From NCBI GenBank assembly GCA_036971475.1, contig JBAIZL010000005.1, forward strand, positions 172,050,886-172,114,885: DNA of 64,000 nucleotides. The letters run 5' to 3'. Shown in pieces: positions 50,301 to 62,300 of this stretch. A program made the position numbers and the translations under genes. Origin of the DNA: Prosapia bicincta (lineage: Eukaryota; Arthropoda; Insecta; Hemiptera; Cercopidae). The notes under the pieces were generated by a model that was given only the letters and a program-made list of their open reading frames with translations, made no database searches and was not told where the DNA came from. Each line of letters opens with the position of its first letter. Position 1 is the first letter of the stretch.

Positions 50301-53300
50301 AAATGTTAAATATTTTGCCATGTAACGGCAACATTGATTTCCGGAGGACCTTAAATAATTAAATGAATGAAGTTGACGTTTTGTACATACCTCACTGGGC
50401 GAAGTACCACCACTTGTCGGACAGTTATTCGGGTGCACCCTTTCCCGCACTTATCAATTACCTGTTGAACTTAAAGAAATCACTTATATTCAAAATGTCA
50501 CTATTAATGTTAAGAGTACCTTCGCCACTTGACAGGAGAAACAAAGAGAGAGAAATGGTCTAAACCGAGCCTCATTTAGAACACACAAAAACTACGTCAC
50601 GTCGAGAGTGACGGGAGAGATGTCGTTTAACCGACGATTCGAAAGGAACTGGGCGTACCGAACCTTGTAAGAGACAAAGGTTGGCCGATAAGGAGTCCCT
50701 CTCTGAAGCATTTACACTGTCTTTTTAAATTATCTTTAATTTAAAGAAAAGTACGTAACACCTACTTCTAATTGCCTCAGAACTTATAATTTTATATCTA
50801 AACTGATGTTCGTAGTTTCAACATTGTTACTTTTTAAAACTGACATTTAATCTATTTTAACAAAATAGATAGTTGATATCTCAAAGTTGCTTGTTCAAAA
50901 AGACTAAAACCAATCTCGACATAATTACAGATGATAGAGTAACTTAAACACAGTAGGGTATATAGCTTTCATGTTTTCTTAACAATGTAAAAATAACAAA
51001 GAGGATGTATTTATAAGGGACACTAATTGAGAGGGTAGCAAAATGCTGATAGGTCATATTCCTGTCACTTAGAAAGCAATAAGTAGGTCAATCTCCATTT
51101 TTTGCAGACTACTATAATGAGTCAATTCAAATCACAATGACCTCAAGACTAATCTTAGAAGCTCTGAAACATCAGCGCTAAACAGGGAAACACTAAGCAA
51201 TGCATTATTTTATATCTGGTTGAAGGGCTACCAAATAAATACTTTATTTTTCTGATGTTACTTAGTCTTATTCAATTATCTGTATCTAATTATATATATA
51301 AATATAAGTCATGTTATAGATTTCATAAATATTATCCAGCAAATATCATATTTTTCTGTGTATAACATAAAAAACTTTTTTTATTGTTACAGCTTTAACA
51401 GTTCGGAACAATGGTTGTGTACTAATACCATGTTATGCTTCTGGAACAGTATATGATCTCTTTGAGTGTCTCTCTACTCATTTGGATCATTCATCATTGT
51501 CTCACATTCCAATGTTTTTCATTTCTCCTGTAGCTGACACATCAATAGCATATTCTAATATCTTAGCTGAATGGTAATAAAACCTACATTTTTTCTACTT
51601 ATATATTAAGTAAATTTGTAGAATGTGTCTCTTTTGTTTAAAGTTGAAAATTATATTTATGATATTTTAATAAAAAAAAGCCAGGCTCTCAAATACACAA
51701 TGGCTTTAGAGTTAAAAAAAAAGTTGGTTAAGGGAGAACAAATAGGCTAAATAAAAAAGCTGCCAACTACCTCCCCAAGATTAGATAAGCTAAGTAGTCT
51801 ATTTTAGAAGACCACAAACTTGCTAAAGCTAATCTCAAGTTAAAAATACCCTGAGAGGCTTAATGTTATCTTGGTGGAATCAAATTATCATATATTTGTT
51901 TATTTCAAATTGTGGCATGCAATGTTGTGTGAATCAAAATATTCTGGAAGATTGTGGGCACTGTTATTGACTCTAAGGCTTGTAAGAGCTTTATTATTCA
52001 ATCTCTGATACAATATTTTTAAAATTATTCTGTATAAAATTTTATCAAGCAGTATTAAAAATTATATGTCTTTAACAAAGTTTTAAGATGTTTTAACATA
52101 ATTATTGCAAGTCTTGAATATTGATGTTAAACTAGTAGTCTCAGATTTTAAGGAATTTTTGCTTCTACTTAGTTATATTTAGTTTTATGGTATATTTAGC
52201 TTCCACTCTCAGTTGTAATTTATAGCTTTTTAGATGGAATAAGATTACGGAGATTTACTGTTGATTTCTGTTCCACTTGACTGCAATATAATTAATAATG
52301 GTTTTCTGTATAGCAAGTTTAATAACCTTTCAAGCTAGGATTTAAATAGCTTACATGAGTTTTAATGGCATTGCTTAAAAGACACTACTAACATTACTTT
52401 TTTTATTTATTTACATAACTAAAATTGCAAATTCTCAAAAATGTTAAAGTCAAACTGTTGTAGTTTTCAGATAATAATAAGAAGTATAGATAACTCTTTT
52501 AGCTGAAACAAATTCACTAGTAAATAAAATTGGTAATCAAAATTCACTTTTACTTAACTGTCCATTTCACAATGTTTTGGGAATGATTTTTCCTTAATTT
52601 CTTGATTTTGATGTATTTCAGACTTATCAATATCAGATTCGTCATAATAACTATCAATATTACTAAATCCATGTTTGAATCTAAACGTTCTGGATTTTCA
52701 AGATTTTTTTAACACAAACCATGTGTTATAACAGATGAAATCATTATGACCTATAGATCATATAAATCATAAGTAAATAATGTTTGAGATGGATGACATC
52801 ATAGTTGAAAATAGAGTTTCTAGGGTTCCTACCAAATAGTTTCAAAAAAATCCTAGAGGTGGCAGAGCAATGGTCAATTCATTAAGAAGCTACACAACAT
52901 ACGCTTGTACCCAACAAACCACCAGTAGTACAACTTTCTCACCATAAACTTGAACCATTAAAAGTATCATCTATCTTTTAAATTTGCCTTTTTTATTACA
53001 AAAAATATGTTCTATAGGCTCTTTTTTAGCCTGTTTTTAGAATTGTTATCATTGGTTGTTTAATAGAAGGTTCAAATGTTAGTAGGCTTGCTTCCTAGTA
53101 GTGTTTGTTTATTCCTAATGTGTAGTTTTTTCTGCCACTTACAAATCATACCAAGATGTGTTGCTCAGTTTGCCAGAATAGCTGGACTAATTTTTTTATA
53201 ATGGAACCAAAGACTATTAGATATTGTTGTGAGCACTTCGTTTTTAAAATTTATCTCTTTTTGTAATTTTCTTTATTCTTTTTAGAAACTGTATATTCAC

Positions 53301-56300
53301 AACCTCAAATCTATTACCTCAGTATTTGTCCAAATCCAGGGTTTTAAAATTAAATTGTTTGATATTAATTTTTTACAATAGTACTTTTGAATCATTCTTC
53401 ATCTATTTCCTGTTTTACCTTCCCTTAGAATTTCACTCCCTAAAAAATTATACACTTTTAACTGTCATCTAACACTTCAAAGTCTTTTCTTCCTACTACA
53501 AAATTTTGTGTTTACTGTCTCTGTTTTCATTACTTAAAATCATTTCTGATTTCCATTTTTTTAATATAACCCTCCCATTTTCTTAGTTCTCTTGGATTTT
53601 AATTGTTTTAGGATTTTTTTGTTAGAAAAACTTTTGCAATATTCATGCTGATTTTTATTGCAGTACCCCTAAATAAAATCCATATCATATTTTTCTGGAA
53701 AAGGCATTTTGTAGTTTGTGGCCCCTTGACGACCAACCAAATCTGAGTATGTCCTAATATTGGCAGGTGGCTTTTGAGTAGTTGGTATCAAAACTGCACA
53801 GTTTGGTATTATGTGTATTTATAGAGACATTCATAAGAAAAATCATAACTTACCTCCATAAGAGATATTGTTGTTTATTTGGTGTCAAAATGTTTAAATA
53901 TATATTCTTTTTCATTATTTTTTAAAAAATTAAAGCACATTTGTTAAAGATTAAAATATAATGTTAAAAAAATTTATTCAAGTCATCTTTTTTTCTGAAA
54001 AATCTAAAAACATTTTACGTGGCAAATATTTTTATTTTATCCTCCACCTCATTTTGAATGTAGAAAATATTTGTACGCCATTGGGTAGCTTTTCTAACTA
54101 GCCCCATGTTCAGTAAAGCAGCAATAAATGTTTTTATTTCTATCAGTGATACCAATGACAAAATTTTAAGTTTGCTACATGGTGAAAAAATATTCCCTCT
54201 TGGTGTGATTGTTTGAGTCACATATCTATTTGTCTTAGTTACAAAGTAAAAAACAAATCAAAATATTTAGCTGTTTTTGTTGTATTTTGAACAAAATTAC
54301 AATGCCTGTGCCCAGGATTTTCTAAAAAAGAAAAGTTATCCACAAAAGCAATGTCACAATCTTCACCAATTCTTTCCCAGTTATCTAAGTTTTGGCTACT
54401 AGACTTGTTCACAATTTTAGGCAGAGCTATTTACAATATCCAGATCTAAATCTTCACCAGAAGAATCACTAAATATCTGCTTTGGGGTAGGCCTAAACAT
54501 ACCAGAGTAAACTTAGGCTTTTGTTTATCCTGCTTTGGTTACCTAGAGAAATCCTCTTCACTGTCACTATCTGATGACTCAAATACAAACTTAGGCCTAC
54601 CTTTATTTAAAGGAAATATCCGTGAATTTGATGGTTCATGAACATTTGGTTTGTAAGTAGGGTTTATATCTGAATCATCATCAAAAATGTTAGGGAAATC
54701 CTCCAAGCAAGGCCTTCATCAAGCAATCGGTCAAATTGACTTGTACTCAAGTTTTCGTGTGACATGATGAACAAAACTATCAATCTAATAAAATATCAAC
54801 AAATTACACACAAAACTACATTACAATACTCTGACATAACAGAACAAAGTGGTCTGCACAGCCTAGCTGGGAGCAAATTGCGTGTCACCTACGTGAACAG
54901 CTGAATTAGATAGTGTGTTAGTCTAATTGCGTAGTTACTTTTATCATTTCAATGTTATTTTTGGTGACAGGAATCAATACAAATTATTGTTTGTAAAGTA
55001 AAAATTATAATGAAATTGTTTTTTATGACCTAGTAACATTTTAAATGTTGCTGTCCAGAAATTGTCCGCTTGGTTCTATTAGTGTATATTTTTCAACCGC
55101 CCAGAAATCACCCAGGCGATCCTTTAGACTTACAATCTTGGAGTCAGAAAATCACACGGTTAATCCTCAAAGGGTTTATTTTCACTATTTTATTTGCATA
55201 TTTAAAATTGTAAAAATATTTTATGTCAACTAGAGTTTCTTACTTAGTATAATTTTTACTCATTGTCGATCAAGAGCTTGTTTATTGTGATATATTACTG
55301 TGAAAAAATAGAAAATCTGCATCATCTATTATTTTGAACCTTTTATTTTGAGAGAGTGAAAATAAATGTAGTGATATTATAAAGATGTATGTACAAAGAG
55401 TTCTTCAAATTTTATTACAGTAAAATAAAATTATAAATTAAAAAATTCGTGTAAATATATGGCAATTCTTTTTTTAATAAGGAATTTTTGTGTACACCTG
55501 AAGTGAACAATTTTAGCGAGAGTCTATTAGCTAATGCAAACTTCAAACCGCAAGTAACATTTTATTGTTTTTACTAATATCTATTACAAATAATAACAAT
55601 AAACGTTTTAATGAATAAAAAAATTGTACCTGTATGAAATATATAATAATTAGCTCTTTATAAGTGAGTATATTTTTGTGGTGAAACAACTCAGTTGAGA
55701 CAACAAATTTAATTACACCCACTGAATTCATGGTGCACATCTAATTAGAACTTTAATGGGTCTAATTGCAATTCAGACCCCATTTGACATGACTAAATTA
55801 TTTGTGTTATTAAAATTATATTTCTATATTATCTATTTGTATTTGTGTTAATAATGCTGTTTATTTTGTGTTTAACCGTAAATACATTTGGAATAAAACA
55901 GGTATTTGATCTTACTAAATACCCAGGCAAACATATAGGCACTAAAATTCTCTTTCTAGTTAAATTTGTTATACATAGTTTTCATGCATTTAGCATAACA
56001 AATTAGGCGTTTTTTTTTTGATAATTTTTCATTATAGACAATATATTAGATTTTTATAATATGTTTTAGACTTTTTTTTAAATGGTATTTAAAAATGTTA
56101 TAGATATTTGTTAGTTGGTTTTACTTTAAAAGCTTATTTAGTTATGACATTTATATAAAAAAATGTAAATGTTTTTTAGGCTCTCCCAAACAAAACAGAA
56201 TAAAGTATATCTTCCAGAAGAACCTTTTCCTCATGCAAACCTTGTGAAAACTGGTCGCTTAAAACATTATAAGCATATATATTCTGAGGGTTTTAGTGCT

Positions 56301-59300
56301 GATTACAGGCAGGTAATTAATTACATTTTCATTTTTAAGATTATTAATAACTAATCGTAGTATAAACTAATTGGTTAGTTATTAACGTTAAAACAATTTC
56401 TACTCTAAATTTATTCTATCAGCTTTTTATCAATAGGGTCACACACATATATATAATGATGCTACAAACTATCATTAATAACATTTAATAAAATAATTTT
56501 TATTTAAGAACACTTAATTATTAATTTTAATTTTCTAATTAAATACAATATGATTTTTTGAACAAATAGGTACTGAACCTTTTTACTTTAAAAATTTTCA
56601 TTTTGTAAATTTTACTCTTTGATGTTTTACACAAATCTAGCCATAGAAATAAAATTTTGCCTTTCTTCTAAAATTATACCAAATATTATTAGATTTGTTA
56701 TTATTAATTTACTCCTTCAGGATTGAAGTTTTTCACAATCAGAGCAATCTAACAGCTCGAGTTTATTTGCCGCGTTAAATGATCACAGCATTTAAATTCT
56801 ATTGCATTAAGAAAAGCTATTGCTTAGACATGAGAAACGTGTTACACATGCTTATCGGAAGCATGGAGATGATAACACATTAACAAGGTCAAGCAGACTA
56901 AATATTCAACAAAAATAAAAAACAAAAACAACGTAGTTTCATAAAGCAACAATGAGAAACCGACATCTATATAGCCCAGGGTTAACCCTATTTCTGATAA
57001 TTAATTTACAAAAAAGCTTAGTATTTATTTGTTAATATTAAAGTAAATTAAACTATTGAGTTGCAATATTAGTATTCATTGTACACAAGGTACGAAAAAA
57101 AAGTAGTTGATAGAGTTATTGCTAAGTCTATCATTTAAAAACAACAGAAAAACTGATGAACCAATGTTTATAAAATTCACGTTTATTTTAATTGTATCTT
57201 TTCTGTAATCTCTAGCTCGTGTGCCGCTTACCTAAAAATAAATGTCCGAGTATCGAGAGTTTATCCTCTCATATCAGACTGATTTTTGTTAACAAACGTA
57301 GACCGTGGCTCAAGGATAAAGGGAAAACATGTACATTGCAGTTTGTGCGTGTCATCGCTTATCATTTACATGTGTGTCTACAGAACTATCTGTAATCCAT
57401 CAAAAGATTTGAAAATATTCTGTCAAGAATAACATCTTAATAGTAACTTTGTCCGATGAAATAATGAAGTTTTCTTCTTAATAAAGTGAATTAGTTATTT
57501 ATTCTCCCTATGATCCATTGTAACATGGCAATATTCTCCAGTGTCAAAATAATCATATAAAGATTGAAATATTATTTGCCTCTATGTTATTAAACCGCTT
57601 AACTATCAATGTTAAACTGCTAGAATATTTGCTTATTTATATATTTAGTGTTTACATATAAGTTAACATTTAACATTAATTTAATACACTAAATAAATAT
57701 TCACTAAATTTTAATAACCTAATATATAACGAAATATGCATGCAGTGTTACAATATTGTAACAAACTAACCATCTAATAGTATTACACATTAATAATAAT
57801 AATATATATCCCTACTCCCATCTTATGCTTAAATAAAATCATGCAAAACATCTTATACTCACAAAACACAAAAAATATAAAGATAGTGTTGCACAAATGG
57901 CAAAACAAAATTACGTCAAAAACAATGCCAGACCAATGGGCCTGACAAAACTATTTTAGGTACCATTTATGCTATTAAAAAACCATGTTGGGCCAATAGG
58001 CCCGGAACATATGTTTATATATATTATGATAAGAAACATATTTTCGTACTTAGGAACATTAGGACAACAAAAAATAAGTACATATTATTTAAAAATAAGC
58101 TCACAATATTTTGAAAATTTTCAGAAAAACCCCAAAATTGTGGTATACAGCTAACGTGTTTAAATTAAAACACAGACATTTTAAAACAATAAGATTTACC
58201 AACTCAAATTAACATAAGCAATTTTTAGAGAAGTTTAAACAAGTTTGATGTAGTAAATCTTGGCAACTTTAACACAAAAACTCTACCAATGTTGCACACT
58301 GTAAATAAAATAAGGCTTTTATTTGATCCAGTTTAACACACAACATATACAAAACCTATATTTTTGACAAACCTACGGTGTAAATATAGAACAGGAAACC
58401 TGTCACCTTTATAACTCCTTATATTTTCAACTAAATAAATAAGTTGGGAATTGGTTACATATTTCACTGTTTTAGAAATATTATTGTTTTATTAATTTGA
58501 TTAAATTTAAAATTTTGTTATATTTCATAAACAAATTTTGAGTTACTAATAAACATGTCAGACTGAAGAGGTCTTAAATTTATTTTTAAAAATACTTGCA
58601 AATATTACAGAACTTTACAGTGTCTGAAACCAATAACTGGATTTAATGTATGGGGTCTAACCTGTGGTGGCATACTTTTTGTACCGTAATAACCTTTCAA
58701 TATAATGCAATTGTAAATGCAAATTAAAAATAATAAATGTACGCTGCTAGTATATTTTACGCTTACAACTGACCAGTAATTACTGTAATTAACACTAACC
58801 AAGTACCGAAATATTTAGGGGGTTATTAAAAGTATGTTTTGTCAAGGATCTTTAAAATTGTTCACATTAGTGTAACTATTTTGGGTCTCATTTGTAAATG
58901 TGGCTGATGAAAACATTCTATCCTATATGCTTTATCACATCTTGTTATGCGCCTAAGGCCCAGCGCACACGGAGCAACTGTTTTGAGACCGAAGTTCCAA
59001 ACCAGTTGTGTACGCAACTGTTTTGAAACCAAAGCCATGTTAAGGGGTGGAGAACCGCTCACGAGGCGACCGATTTGAGACTGGTCTGCAATCAGTTGAA
59101 AATCGATTGCATGATACTTTTCCGCAGTGGCGTTTTGGTTTTGTTGCACAGTTACGAACTATGTCGAACCAATATTTTAATTTAAAATTTGTCGGCGAGG
59201 TGGAGAAACATGAAATTTTATACAATTATAAACTTCCTGGTTACTCAAAAAGAGAGGAATTGGAGAAAGTATGGCAAGATGTGGCCACCCAAGTGAATTT

Positions 59301-62300
59301 GTCAGGTAAGAAAAGTTGAAATTTGTATGAATAATTTATTTTTAAATAATTTAATAAATTAATTATAACAAATAATTAGATTAAATTCTGAAAATAATAA
59401 TTCGTTATTACAATAATTTCTTGACATAACTCTAACGTACACATAAATTATAAGTAACATCCGGGGATTGAGGAATTAAATACATTATTACAAAAATTAT
59501 TCCCTTGGAGAATGTTATTCTCTCATATTATCTACAACTTATTATTTTATGTGTTTACTGCGAATTTCCACTGCCAGGGTAGGGATGCACGCGGAGAAAC
59601 AAAATAGTTTGCCAAATAATTCCTTAAACACGTCGCTGAAGAACCTTTGTGTATTGACAGGTTTCGTATTATAATATTTCCTGGTACTTCTGCTGCCCCC
59701 CCCCTCAAGTCTTCTGTGCCATGCGGCATATACTCAATCCCCTCTCGTTCCCGTACAAAGTTGTGAAGAATGCAAGCAGCTTTTATTATGTTATTCACAG
59801 TTGCTGGATCACAACATCGTATGGAACCATTTAACACTGCAAACTTTTCTGCTGACATTCCCTCATATTTGTGTCCATCTTATCAACATGAGGGGCAACT
59901 AGCCTTGATAATTCTAAGTAAGAATCTTTGGACATTCTATAGAAAGCCATAAACTTTCTTTCTCTCAGCGACAGTTCTTCTGCTGCTATGAACAACCTTG
60001 AGTTTTTATTTTCCTTTATGTAAGGATGGATCCAATACTTCCTTTGATACCTGCGAAGTCTCCGATATTTCAAATAATCTAAAACATCTTCCTCGTCAGA
60101 ACTTGTCATCGCAAACGCTCCACTGCACGAAATGAAATCAACTGATTTCACGTTCGTGTCGGACAATAGTTTCATTTTGGTTTCAAACTGGTTGCAAGTA
60201 AAACCAGTTTGCAACTAAGGTCTCGGAACAGTTGCTCCGTGTGCGCAGGGCCTAAGTATAAAAAATGGTGGTTGAGGCACATCACCAATAATACACAGAT
60301 CGATAATACACAGGCAAAGTTCCCCACAACAAAACAATATATAGTAAATGTATATACTGTCACTGTATCCTCAAAAAATATTTATTCTGTATAAACTTTA
60401 AGTTACATAAAGTAACAAGGTGTGCATTTTCTAATAACATTATTTTACAGCTATGTACGAAATTTCAATTTGATGACTTCATTAGATTTATGATCAACCA
60501 CTAGTGGCACTTCTATCCCGCTAAGTATCCCCTAGCACATATAGGTGTGTGTTTACATGCTCATTTGTATGCTCATATCTATGTTCACATGCACTTGATA
60601 ACATACTCATTTGTTTGCAAGTGCATGTATTATACCATTTAGTGTTTTATAGTGATGTTTTTCCTTTGATAGTTTTAATATTTTTTTACAATTTTTTTTT
60701 AGTTTTAAATTTTGTAATTTATTGAATTTAGTATTTATTATGTTTTGTTTCTTTTAGGTTGATTTATTTGAAATAAAATATAGTTAATAAAATTAATAAC
60801 TTTTTTCTTTTAATTAAAATATCTGATGAATTTTTTCAGCCTTGTATTGTATTTTGTGGTCATCCCAGTTTACGTTTTGGGGATGCAGTTCATTTTGTAG
60901 AACTCTGGGGTTCCAGTCCTCAACACACTATTATATTTACAGGTAAGAAACTTTTTTGTTAAAGAAGGCTATATTCCTAATATTAAGAGTTATTTATATG
61001 ATAATAGGAATACCCATAGACTGCAGTACACTCATAGCATTAGGCGGGAATAGGTGGTAGGTAGCATTGTCTAGAAAAAGAATAACCTTTTGTTTTTTTC
61101 TCATTCTAGCATTGAACCTGTTTATCCATTGTCATCCAAGCCTTCTTATTGTTTTGCCAAATCACTGGTAAATTTTCAATTTTTAAGTTTTTAAAACACT
61201 GTTGTTTTGCTGCCTTACCAATAAGAACAGGCTTCGCCATATTTCCCAATAAATTCCCACACAATAATACCATAAGTTTTTTTTTGACATTTTTCCTCCA
61301 GCACAATTTTTCTCTTTAACTATGAGTCATTTTGTTGGTAATGCCTGAAAAAATAATCCTGTTTCGTCTGTGCTATAAATGTTTTTAGGTTCATGGTCTC
61401 CTAACAAATCTTGCAGTTTTGTTTTCACTCATAATACAACAATCTCATCTACCTCTTTTGATTCACCACAGATTTCACTTCAGATAATGTTAAGTGTTTT
61501 CTTGAAACTGTCCAGTCATCTTGTGGACACTTTAAACTGGTTGTTGCCAAGAGATTTGGCTACTGCAAGAGCTTTGCTTTGGAGCATCAGACCCTAAATT
61601 TGTACATTTTTCGATCTTGTAGAGGTAAACCACTCCCACACTACAGTGTTGATTTCTCATTACCAGTTAACTTTGCTTTTCTTTATATTTGTCCGTTTCC
61701 CCTCCAACTACTCAAATGAAATATGTCAACATGAATACTCTGCAATAACTAAAAGTAGGTATAGCTGATCAAGAAGGTAACTACAGCTGATTCAATTTCA
61801 GTGCTATTTATTTTAGTGTATACAGTAGTATGTGTTATAATTTATTGTTCTCTCAACAGAAGATGCACACTGTTTTGAAAAGTTAATCAACTACTTTCAG
61901 AAAGTAATTTAAGATAGAAAGAATAAAACAAATAATGTGCTACTTTAGCAAAATTTGTCACCTATAGATGATGAAGTAAGAGTTTAGCAAGAGAACTAGG
62001 TGATGTTTTGGAAACAAGGCAGTATTTTTTAATGATATGAATACTGATCAGCCTGAATTTTTAAAAGCAGTGTTTCTTTTTTAAATTCATCACCTTTCTA
62101 ATAAGTTCCGAATCTAATTACAGAACCAGACTTCCCTTACACTGAAGCATTGGCGCCGTTCCAACCAGTTTTAATGAAAACTCTTCATTGTCCAATCGAT
62201 ACCAGTTTAAATTTTACTCAGGCAAACAAACTGATCAGAGACTTAAAGCCACAAGTACTTATATTACCAGAGTGTTATACTCAGCCACCTTTGAATCATC

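Larger units (their letters stand above)
46419..50845 (-). mobile_element. BEL/Pao LTR retrotransposon, pol truncated
   Basis: LTRs 46419-46959 and 50304-50845 (541-542 bp, TGTTAA...TGACA on the plus strand) differ at only a handful of positions, so insertion was recent. The element is on the minus strand. A primer-binding-like TGGTCCTACGGCCCGGATC lies just inside the right-hand 5' LTR. The interior encodes gag, zinc knuckle, protease and the first part of RT, then meets the 3' LTR abruptly; the rest of RT, RNase H and integrase are missing. No matching target duplication seen. Confidence 0.85.
58957..60252. mobile_element. PIF/Harbinger element, internally deleted
   Basis: 1296 bp. TAA duplication at 58954-58956 and 60253-60255; ends GGCCCAGCGCACACGGAGCA and, inverted, GGCCCTGCGCACACGGAGCA. 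The two-gene layout of the superfamily is recognisable: a MADF-type protein on the plus strand at the left and a transposase on the minus strand at the right. The catalytic middle of the transposase is deleted. Confidence 0.88.
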
